A stretch of DNA of 64,000 bases from an uncultured cyanobacterium (GTDB lineage Bacteria > Cyanobacteriota > Cyanobacteriia > Cyanobacteriales > Geitlerinemataceae). The position numbers and the translations under genes were made by a program. Numbering within the stretch: position 1 is the stretch's first letter; the number at the start of each line of letters is the position of its first letter. The DNA lies in NCBI GenBank assembly GCA_937899645.1, contig CALCCD010000049.1, positions 1 through 64,000 on the forward strand, written 5' to 3'. This document shows, piece by piece, positions 41,295 through 47,968 of this stretch. The notes under the pieces were generated by a model. The model made no database searches, was not told where the DNA came from, and saw only the letters and a list, made by a program, of their open reading frames with translations.

Positions 41295-41648
41295 TTAAGT
41301 ATCGAATTGTGGGTCGGTAGCATCGGGCGGATCTCCGCGATCGTCATCGTCAAAAGAGAAACATTCCCGAAGGCAACGCAGGTATTCCGCACCAGACTTT
41401 GTTATCCGATAGTACTTGGGCGGCTTCCCACGCCTGATCTCTAATATCTCTTGAGATATGTGGCGATCCGCGACCTGTGCGATGTAACCCTCTGCCTCCA
41501 GAGCTTTTAGCATTGGGTATAACGCTCCTAGAGAAATCTCGATACAGTAGTGCATGGAGACGTATTTCTGGATTTCCACGCCGTACTTGTCGCCGTGCAT
41601 CAACGACAATAAGGCAAAGCAATAGGTCAAGCTGCGAAAGTGATCCAT
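41295..41648 (-). CDS. PadR family transcriptional regulator
   Basis: A 117-residue winged-helix regulator. The sequence FALLSLMHGDKYGVEIQKYV, SLGALYPMLKALEAEGYIA and the wing RRGKPPKYYRITKSGAEYL are diagnostic of PadR. The C-terminal 20 residues are acidic (FDDDDRGDPPDATD) and the dimerisation helix is short. PadR proteins usually repress nearby genes and respond to ligands such as phenolics; the target here may be the dioxygenase-like gene downstream. It is preceded by an AT-rich region. Confidence 0.88.
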   Translation of the reverse strand: MDHFRSLTYCFALLSLMHGDKYGVEIQKYVSMHYCIEISLGALYPMLKALEAEGYIAQVADRHISQEILEIRRGKPPKYYRITKSGAEYLRCLRECFSFDDDDRGDPPDATDPQFDT

Positions 41649-41881
41649 CGAAGTAGATTAGTGAGAAGACATCAAGCATGCCTGCTTTGCCTCGCAATTT
41701 AACATGCAGGTTCTATTTTTAAAATCGAGACCTCGATCATATTCACCTGAAGGCTCCCCTAAAAATTCACCCACCAGTTTAGAACGGAGTTTTTATAAAA
41801 AAAACTCGATATTTAAATGCCGCTCGGCGCTGATAAAACAATAGGTATTACGCACTTGTTAAATTTATCTCTTGTAACACT

Positions 41882-42175
41882 ATGGCTGGCTACTCTGGAA
41901 GATCTTGCCCGATTGATTCCTTCGGCAATCCTCGATGCTGTATTACAGCTCATCCCGATCGACCTCACGATAAGTTCTGCGCGACCTGCGAGAAAACCTA
42001 CCGCGATGCAAATCACACTCCCGCAGTGTTTGTGTTTTTGACGCTCCTGGTGTTTGCGTGGCTGGCGTTGGTGGAACATGAATCGCGCAATCCTGAAGCA
42101 CAACCTGTATCCAACACATTCCAGTCTTCCATCGAGCAACACGTGCCCATTAGCAATACTCGCGGCTCTAACTAG
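41882..42175 (+). CDS. Small zinc-ribbon-like membrane protein (97 aa)
   Basis: Not recognised as a named family. Cysteines in RSCPIDSFGNPRCC and FCATCEKTYRD could bind zinc; a single hydrophobic helix (AVFVFLTLLVFAWLALV) follows, then a Ser/Asn-rich tail. A strong terminator lies 60 bases downstream, which supports expression in this direction. The coding bias is weak and the longer minus-strand frame over the same region (41813-42253) has no features, so I call this one with moderate confidence. Confidence 0.5.
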   Translation: MAGYSGRSCPIDSFGNPRCCITAHPDRPHDKFCATCEKTYRDANHTPAVFVFLTLLVFAWLALVEHESRNPEAQPVSNTFQSSIEQHVPISNTRGSN

Positions 42176-42233
42176 GTGAACCCGAGCGGCTTCTGGGCTG
42201 CACCCTGCTGAACATGCGGGAAACCGCATCACG

Positions 42234-42284
42234 CGAAGAGCACTCTTTTGCAAAATTCTTGCAATAAGGAGTGCTCTTCGTTTA
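42234..42284 (+). terminator. Rho-independent terminator
   Basis: A perfect 12-bp stem, CGAAGAGCACTC (42234-42245) with its complement (42269-42280), followed by TTT; the loop itself contains a TTGCAA/TTGCAA pairing. It serves the small gene at 41882 and possibly also minus-strand transcripts. Confidence 0.8.
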
Positions 42285-42441
42285 TCGTTGTGTCAGCACC
42301 AAATGACTCCCGCAGCGAGCCCCGCTCGAGTCTGGCGATGCTGCCGGGATCTTTTGTCGATGCGTCGATGCCACTTTTGAGATTCCAGTGGTTTTGCTTG
42401 TCCAGTACCCAAGAGTCGTTACGTCTAGGAGTCGGTTGCAC

Positions 42442-42711
42442 ATGTCCGAGTCAGTACGCGCGCGGGTTCGCTCGATCGAGCGACTCTCGTCGCCTCAGGG
42501 ACAACGCTTCTACTGTGTTTTTCAGGTTCCCGGACGCGCGGATTTTGCGTTTTGGTCGCCGGATGTGGGTCAGTTCGCCCATCTCGAGGTGGGCTCGGAG
42601 GTTCCGCTCGTCGATAACGGTTCGGGGCAGTTACAGCTCGATCCGCTCTTTCAGGGCCTGGAATCAGAAAGGTCGAGCTATCCGTCTCGTCTGCTGTGGG
42701 GCTTGCTGTAA
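42442..42711 (+). CDS. Small conserved-looking protein of unknown function (89 aa)
   Basis: Begins MSESVRARVRSIERLSSPQG and continues QRFYCVFQVPGRADFAFWSP then FAHLEVGSEVPLVDNGSGQL. The alternation of strands and glycines suggests a small OB-like beta barrel. I believe comparable proteins occur in cyanobacteria but cannot confirm. The ATG at 42442 is preferred to an in-frame codon at 42388. It is not obviously linked to its neighbours. Confidence 0.6.
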   Translation: MSESVRARVRSIERLSSPQGQRFYCVFQVPGRADFAFWSPDVGQFAHLEVGSEVPLVDNGSGQLQLDPLFQGLESERSSYPSRLLWGLL

Positions 42712-42733
42712 CAGCGGTGGTCGTCGTTCGGCG

Positions 42734-43069
42734 ATGAGACCGTTTGTTTTTCGACGCATCGCTCCGAATGTTGCAGGCATCGCGTTGCGACCGGTGAGAG
42801 CGAACTTTCCTCAGTTCGAGTCGGAAAATTTATTGGAAGCGCCGGTGGCGTCCGCAGGTCGGACGATTGCGTCAGCGGTCTTGGAGTGCTACTCACGACT
42901 GCGCGACCTGGCGGCACGAACCGAAAGAATTGGCGATCGCGCGACCCGAGATTGGTACGAAACAATTCTGCCGATCGCGGTGGCTCACGCGGCACATGCC
43001 GATCGCTGTCTTGTTTGTGGGAGTCCGATGCGGGCTTTTGCAGTCGAGAGAGCGCCGCTGGCACGCTGA
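42734..43069 (+). CDS. Possible small protein with CxxC near the C-terminus (111 aa)
   Basis: The translation from the ATG at 42734 contains an Ala/Leu-rich helical stretch (GRTIASAVLECYSRLRDLA) and a terminal HADRCLVCGSPMRAF motif. The frame is open well upstream, so the start is uncertain, and I recognise no family. The amphipathic pattern makes it slightly better than chance; it could equally be spurious. Confidence 0.3.
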   Translation: MRPFVFRRIAPNVAGIALRPVRANFPQFESENLLEAPVASAGRTIASAVLECYSRLRDLAARTERIGDRATRDWYETILPIAVAHAAHADRCLVCGSPMRAFAVERAPLAR

Positions 43070-43374
43070 ATAAAACGTGCCTTTGTATTCAGCGCGCTGG
43101 CAAACGATCGTCCTTAGTGGGGTTATGCGGGTATTCGCCGCGTCTCGCCTCACCTGTAGGCCGTCATCGTTTAATCCTCAGTAAACCAAACTATCGCAGC
43201 GGGTCGCCCGCGCACGACGGCGGTCTCGCTGCTTTTTATTTCTTAATGCGAAATAGTACTAATAATTCTTGTTTCTACCACTGACTCCCCGTAGAGCGAT
43301 CGAGCCAGCAATCGCCCGACGGTCGATCGCGCTTTCGCTCCTCAACCTTCAACTGCATTTTCTCACTCCGACCT
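43070..43374. other. 305-base gap, nothing recognised
   Basis: The region is less G+C-rich near 43230-43290 (TTTTTATTTC and AATAGTACTAATAATTC), which would suit a promoter for the gene at 43375. Short open frames lack features. Confidence 0.45.
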
Positions 43375-43638
43375 ATGGAATTCATCGGCCCTTCCACTCG
43401 TTGGTTTAACGACCTGTCTCTAACGCCTGTCGATCGCCTATCGATTTCCCGGCGGCTTCAGGAGCTAGCGATTGGCTGCGAAGCTAAGCAAGCTAAGCGG
43501 CTGCGCGTTTGTATTCGCAACTGTTGCGACGCGATCCAGGTGTGGAGCGTGGTGCAGCAGGTGACCGCGCCGCGTTGCGCGCTCTTGACGCATTTGGAAA
43601 AATGTTGGCAGTCGATCGACGAGAGTCATCGCGACTAG
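43375..43638 (+). CDS. Asr1405/Asl0597 family protein
   Basis: An 87-residue protein resembling the small cyanobacterial Asr1405/Asl0597 family: RLSISRRLQELAIGCEAKQ at the start of the core, a central strand, then AIQVWSVVQQVTAPRCALLTHLEKCW. Function is unknown for the whole family. The ATG at 43375 follows a CCT-rich stretch without a strong ribosome-binding site. It precedes, in convergent orientation, the rpaB operon. Confidence 0.7.
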   Translation: MEFIGPSTRWFNDLSLTPVDRLSISRRLQELAIGCEAKQAKRLRVCIRNCCDAIQVWSVVQQVTAPRCALLTHLEKCWQSIDESHRD

Positions 43639-43879
43639 CTAGGCGAACCCGCCGCGATCGACAACGCTTCGGAACGGTAGCGGCCCCTAAAATCTTCAGC
43701 ATGACAAACCGGGTGACTGCGACTCGATGGCGATTTTGCTATCCGATCGCTGGAGTCCGGTTTTTATTTGGAAATTTTTGCGCCCGCCTGGGCGTCTCCT
43801 CGAATTTGCGGCGATTTCTGCCCACTCGCGACGCGCGCTAGGACACTGCGATCGCGAAGCCCCGAACTTTGGCACAGCG

Positions 43880-44578
43880 CTAAGTTTGGGCGGTGTTGGC
43901 AGCGTCGGCGAGCGGGACGAGACGCTCGAAACTCTCGGCTAGCTTATCGGCAATTCCGGCGATCCATTTTTCATCTTTGCGCGTGTAGCTGCGCGGCACG
44001 TTCGCGCCGAGGAGCAGCACGCCGCGATCGCCCAGCGGCTGACAAATAATTCCCTGGGTATTGTCGGGAAAATAGTTAAATTCAATCCGACCGGGATACA
44101 GCGCCAGCTTGACGAGGTACACCGGCTTTTTTAAGTTGAGGACGCGGTTGACGATCGCTCCGGGCGTCACGGTCTCCACGTCGGAAAGAATGCCGCGCCG
44201 CAGCAGCGTCTTGCCGTCTAGATATATCGCTACGGATTTGGTAACGGTGTTGGTCAGCAGCAGGTGTGTCGCCCAGGCCAGCTCGATCTGCAGTGCTTCC
44301 GGTAGGTTCTCGTCGATCGCCAGTCCCGGCTTGCCGTTGAGTTCCACAGCGTCCGGCGGTACGGGCTGGATGCGCTGCCAGAGCAGCCCGACCAAAATCA
44401 GCACTGCCGCCGCGATCGTACCGACCACGTCCGATCGCGCCTGGGACTCGGTCAGCACCGGTGTCAGGACGCGATTGGCGAACAGCGCTACCCCGGCAAT
44501 TCCGCCTGCAAAAAATGGCAGCAAGCGGACGGCGTTAACATCGCGTTCGGCCTTGTTTTTCGGCGCGCGATCGGGCAT
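43880..44578 (-). CDS. Cofactor assembly of complex C subunit B family protein
   Basis: A 232-residue membrane-anchored protein of the CCB (complex C biogenesis) family, implicated in attaching heme ci to cytochrome b6 in plastids and cyanobacteria. Two N-terminal transmembrane segments (VRLLPFFAGGIAGVALF and VGTIAAAVLILVGLLW) precede a soluble domain with ELNGKPGLAIDENLPEAL, KSVAIYLDGKTLLRRGIL and GVLLLGANVPRSYTRKDE. The ATG directly abuts the rpaB stop codon (TAG-ATG), so the two are co-transcribed and probably translationally coupled. Confidence 0.85.
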   Translation of the reverse strand: MPDRAPKNKAERDVNAVRLLPFFAGGIAGVALFANRVLTPVLTESQARSDVVGTIAAAVLILVGLLWQRIQPVPPDAVELNGKPGLAIDENLPEALQIELAWATHLLLTNTVTKSVAIYLDGKTLLRRGILSDVETVTPGAIVNRVLNLKKPVYLVKLALYPGRIEFNYFPDNTQGIICQPLGDRGVLLLGANVPRSYTRKDEKWIAGIADKLAESFERLVPLADAANTAQT

Positions 44579-45307
44579 CTAGTCCTCTCCGGGCTCGACG
44601 ATGCGCTGGAACAGGTAGCCCGTGCCGCGTGCGGTCAGGATTAGCTCGGGGTTGCTCGGGTCTTCTTCGAGCTTGGCGCGCAGCCGCGAAATGTGAACGT
44701 CCACCACGCGCGTATCGACGTGACGCTCGGGCGTGTAGCCCCAAACCTCTTGCAGGATTTCCGAGCGCGAGAACGGCTCGCCCGATCGGCTGACCAGCAG
44801 CTCCAGCAGGCTGAACTCCATTCCCGTCAAACGGATGCGCTCGTCGCCTTTGTACACCTGGCGCTTGTTGGTGTCGATACGGATATTGTTGATCTGGATG
44901 ACGCCGGAGCTGGGGATGCCGGTCGAGCCGTTCTTATCGACGCGGCGCAGTACCGAGCGAATCCGCGCTTCGAGTTCCTTCGGCGAGAAGGGCTTGACCA
45001 CGTAGTCGTCCGCGCCCAACTCCAGGCCGGTGATGCGATCGGCCACGTCGCCCAGCGCCGTCAGCATGATGATCGGCACGTCCGATTCCTTACGCAGCTC
45101 CTGGCAGACGCCATAGCCGTCGAGCTTCGGCATCATCACGTCCAGCACGACCAGGTCGGGGCCGGAATCCCGGAAGGTATCGAGGGCTTCTTCTCCGTCT
45201 GCGGCGGTCACCACGTCATAGCCGATCATCGCCAGCCGCGTTTCGAGGATGCGGCGAATGCTCGCTTCGTCATCAACGACGAGTATTCTTTCTTTCTGAT
45301 TGTCCAA
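44579..45307 (-). CDS. rpaB: Response regulator RpaB (OmpR/PhoB family)
   Basis: A 242-residue two-domain regulator. The receiver domain has ILVVDDEASIRRIL, phospho-acceptor Asp56 in LVVLDVMMPKLDG and Lys in YVVKPFSPKEL; the winged-helix DNA-binding domain has LTGMEFSLLELLVSR and RVVDVHISRLRAKLEEDP through RGTGYLF. It matches RpaB/Ycf27, the essential cyanobacterial regulator of high-light and photosystem genes through HLR1 elements, partnered with the Hik33/NblS kinase elsewhere. It is divergent from radA, with a palindrome in the 264-base gap. Confidence 0.95.
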   Translation of the reverse strand: MDNQKERILVVDDEASIRRILETRLAMIGYDVVTAADGEEALDTFRDSGPDLVVLDVMMPKLDGYGVCQELRKESDVPIIMLTALGDVADRITGLELGADDYVVKPFSPKELEARIRSVLRRVDKNGSTGIPSSGVIQINNIRIDTNKRQVYKGDERIRLTGMEFSLLELLVSRSGEPFSRSEILQEVWGYTPERHVDTRVVDVHISRLRAKLEEDPSNPELILTARGTGYLFQRIVEPGED

Positions 45308-45373
45308 GATTTGTTTCGCCCCTTAACCTATAGCGCTTTGATTTTTGAAGCTTGGTGTCTTTTAAGATTCGCT

Positions 45374-45387
45374 GACTCATATGAGTC
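45374..45387. promoter_or_regulatory. 14-bp perfect palindrome in the rpaB-radA intergenic region
   Basis: GACTCATATGAGTC is a perfect palindrome, extended by GCT on the left and TAGC on the right with a one-base bulge. It lies 67 bases upstream of rpaB and about 185 bases upstream of radA. It is a candidate operator; it is not an HLR1 element. Confidence 0.35.
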
Positions 45388-45571
45388 TAGCGCACCACCC
45401 GCTCGGTTGTGTCTTCCAAATCCTTACGCGCTATATCTTTCGAGGCTTTTGGGAGCATGGGCGTGCAAAAAGCTGGCGGGTTACTGGCGGGTTAAGAGAT
45501 GATGCGAGAATCGGCTACCGCCTGCCGCTCTCTCAGGCGCGATCGTCCCGACCCTTTCTTCGCTCTCCGGC

Positions 45572-47179
45572 ATGGCTAAATCGAAAACCACTTACATTTG
45601 TTCCGAGTGCGGCGCAGAGTCGCGGCAGTACTTCGGGCGCTGTACGGAATGTGGCAGTTGGGGCACGCTCGTGGAGTCGGTGGTCGAGTCTGCGCCACCG
45701 GCGGCGAGCAAGCGGGCGATCGACCTGGTGCGCGCGCCTGCCGAGACGCGATCGAGTGTGCCGCGCGCCGCGAAAGCGAAGGCCGCCGTGCCCGCCCGTC
45801 CGTCCCAGTCCGTGCGGCTGGCGGAGATGTCTGAGGTGGGCGTGGCGCGCACGTCGTCGGGCTATAACGAGTTCGATCGCGTCCTGGGCGGCGGCATCGT
45901 CGAAGGGTCGCTGGTGCTGATCGGCGGCGAGCCGGGGATCGGCAAATCGACGCTGATGCTGCAAACTGCCAGCCAGCTCTCCGGGACGCAGCGGGTGCTG
46001 TACGTATCGGCAGAGGAGTCCGGACAGCAGGTGAAGATGCGGGCGCAGCGGATTTTGGCCGACCTGGAAGAGTTTGGCGGCGAGGGCGAGATTGACGAGG
46101 ACGGTGCGGATTCCGCAGCGAAAACGGACGCAAAGCCGAAACGAGCTCCCAAGAAAGTAAAAAAATCGAGCCAAAGCCAGCCTGCTAGCCTCGATAACGC
46201 CGATTTCTACCTGCTGCCCGAGACCGACCTAGAGACCATCCTCGCCGAGCTGGAGTCGCTCCAGCCTCAGGTCGCGATCGTGGACAGCATCCAGCGGATC
46301 TATTTCCAGACCCTCGCCTCCGCGCCGGGATCGGTGGCGCAGGTGCGCGAGTGCACCTCGGCGCTGATGCAGGTTGCCAAACGCACTGGCGTCGCGCTAT
46401 TCATCGTCGGCCACGTCACCAAAGAGGGCTCGATCGCGGGGCCGCGCACCCTCGAACACCTGGTCGATACGGTGTTGTTCTTCGAGGGCGATCGCTTCGC
46501 CAGCCACCGCCTGTTGCGATCGATGAAAAACCGCTTCGGCCCCACCCACGAGATCGGCGTCTTCGAGATGGTGGCGCGGGGCTTGCGCGAGGTGACAAAC
46601 CCGTCGGAGCTGTTCCTCAGCAGTCGCGACGAGCTGGTGTCGGGAACCGCGACGATCGTCGCCTGCGAGGGGACGCGTCCGATCGTCGTCGAAGTTCAAG
46701 CCTTGGTCAGCCCCACTAGTTTCGGCACGCCGCGCCGATCGACCACTGGTGTTGACGGCAGCCGCTTGCAGCAAATTTTGGCGGTACTCGAAAAGCGGGT
46801 CGGTATCCCCCTCTCGAAGCTGGACACCTATCTAGCGTCGGTGGGCGGGATGCGCGTCGAGGAACCGGCGGCAGATCTGGGCGTAGCGATCGCGGTGGTG
46901 GCGGGCTTTCGCGATCGGGTGGCCGATGCCCACACGGTGATTATCGGCGAGGTGGGTTTGGGCGGTCAGGTGCGTCCGGTTCCGCAGTTGGAGCTGCGTC
47001 TGCGCGAGGCGGCGAAGTTGGGATTCAAACGAGCGATCGTGCCGCGTGGCAAAGTCCCACCGGGAATCAAAATGGAGGTCGTGCCGGTGGCGCGGGTGCT
47101 GGATGCGATTTTGGCGGCGTTGCCACGAGGTGAGGAGCCGGTGCGTCGCGATGACGAGGTTGGCGAGCTGGAGGTGTGA
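45572..47179 (+). CDS. radA: DNA repair protein RadA (Sms)
   Basis: A 535-residue RecA-like helicase that promotes branch migration of recombination intermediates. The zinc finger has Cys10, Cys13, Cys24 and Cys27 (YICSECGAES and GRCTEC). Walker A is GGEPGIGKST, the RadA motif KNRFGPT is present, and a Lon protease-like domain lies at the C-terminus (VGLGGQVRPVPQLELR). Residues about 165-210 carry an insertion absent from standard RadA: acidic (EEFGGEGEIDEDG), then lysine-rich (KPKRAPKKVKKSS). The following TRIC gene starts 5 bases after the stop. Confidence 0.94.
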   Translation: MAKSKTTYICSECGAESRQYFGRCTECGSWGTLVESVVESAPPAASKRAIDLVRAPAETRSSVPRAAKAKAAVPARPSQSVRLAEMSEVGVARTSSGYNEFDRVLGGGIVEGSLVLIGGEPGIGKSTLMLQTASQLSGTQRVLYVSAEESGQQVKMRAQRILADLEEFGGEGEIDEDGADSAAKTDAKPKRAPKKVKKSSQSQPASLDNADFYLLPETDLETILAELESLQPQVAIVDSIQRIYFQTLASAPGSVAQVRECTSALMQVAKRTGVALFIVGHVTKEGSIAGPRTLEHLVDTVLFFEGDRFASHRLLRSMKNRFGPTHEIGVFEMVARGLREVTNPSELFLSSRDELVSGTATIVACEGTRPIVVEVQALVSPTSFGTPRRSTTGVDGSRLQQILAVLEKRVGIPLSKLDTYLASVGGMRVEEPAADLGVAIAVVAGFRDRVADAHTVIIGEVGLGGQVRPVPQLELRLREAAKLGFKRAIVPRGKVPPGIKMEVVPVARVLDAILAALPRGEEPVRRDDEVGELEV

Positions 47180-47183
47180 GGCC

Positions 47184-47801
47184 GTGCCACTCTCCGCTGT
47201 CTTCTACTTCCTCGATCTGGCAGGCGTTGCGGTCTTCGCGGTGAGCGGCGTGCTGGCCGCGCGTCGTCGCAGATTGGATTTGCTCGGCGCGATCGTGATT
47301 GCGGCGATTACTGCGATCGGTGGTGGTACGCTCCGGGACTTGCTGCTCGATCGTCACCCCATTTTCTGGATCGCCGATGCACGCTATCTCATGACGATTA
47401 TCCTCTCGGCCTTGCTGACCGTGGGCTACGTGCGAGTCGGGCAAGTGCCGGGGAAGGCGTTGCTCGTGGCTGATGCGTTTGGGCTGGGGCTATTCGCGCT
47501 CTCCGGGGCTCAGGTCGCGGAAGCGGCGCAGTGTCCGGCGCTCATTGTCGTGCTACTGGGGACGATGACGGGCGTTGCAGGCGGGATCTTGCGGGATGTG
47601 ATTACGGCACGGGTTCCACTGATTTTGCGGCGAGATATCTATGCGACGGCTGCGATCGCGGGGATTGCGCTTTATCTGTTGCTGCAGGCGATCGGGCTGG
47701 AGCGCGCCGGGGCGTTTGCGGCGGGAATGGTGACGGTAACGGCGCTGCGGTTGATGGCGATCCGCTGGGGCTGGCGACTGCCAGTATTTCGCACGCCTTG
47801 A
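47184..47801 (+). CDS. Trimeric intracellular cation (TRIC) channel family protein (UPF0126)
   Basis: A 205-residue membrane protein with seven predicted helices in two inverted repeats, typical of prokaryotic TRIC/YadS proteins. Each repeat has a Gly-rich motif followed by RD: TAIGGGTLRDLLLDR and TGVAGGILRDVITAR. Members conduct K+ and other monovalent cations; that is family knowledge. I use the GTG at 47184 because GGAGG lies about 9 bases upstream, at the end of radA. The close spacing implies co-transcription with radA. Confidence 0.9.
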   Translation: MPLSAVFYFLDLAGVAVFAVSGVLAARRRRLDLLGAIVIAAITAIGGGTLRDLLLDRHPIFWIADARYLMTIILSALLTVGYVRVGQVPGKALLVADAFGLGLFALSGAQVAEAAQCPALIVVLLGTMTGVAGGILRDVITARVPLILRRDIYATAAIAGIALYLLLQAIGLERAGAFAAGMVTVTALRLMAIRWGWRLPVFRTP

Positions 47802-47806
47802 CCTTT

Positions 47807-47930
47807 GTTTGTAGGGACGTCGCGATCGGGCGGGAGATGCGGCGCGATCGGCATCGTTGAGAAACCGGGTTTCTGGCAGATCGCAACGATCGACGCGGCA
47901 TCGTCTCAGGAACCCGGTTTCCGAGCGGGC
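47807..47930. repeat. Dispersed palindromic repeats AGAAACCGGGTTTCT and GGAACCCGGTTTCC
   Basis: AGAAACCGGGTTTCT (47860-47874) is a 15-base self-complementary motif (bar its central base), and GGAACCCGGTTTCC (47909-47922) is a second, near-palindromic, related unit. They are separated by 34 bases. GAAACC(C/G)GGTTTC repeats are common in cyanobacterial intergenic DNA. The stretch begins with TTTGTAGGGACG, resembling the repeat at 4493-4575. Confidence 0.6.
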
Positions 47931-47968
47931 TGGGCTAGACTCGGGGTGACCTTTTCGGGCGGGTGACG

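Noticed and set aside
41813-42253. 146-codon minus-strand frame
   Set aside because: Covers the small zinc-ribbon gene and its terminator in antisense; no recognisable domain or start signal.
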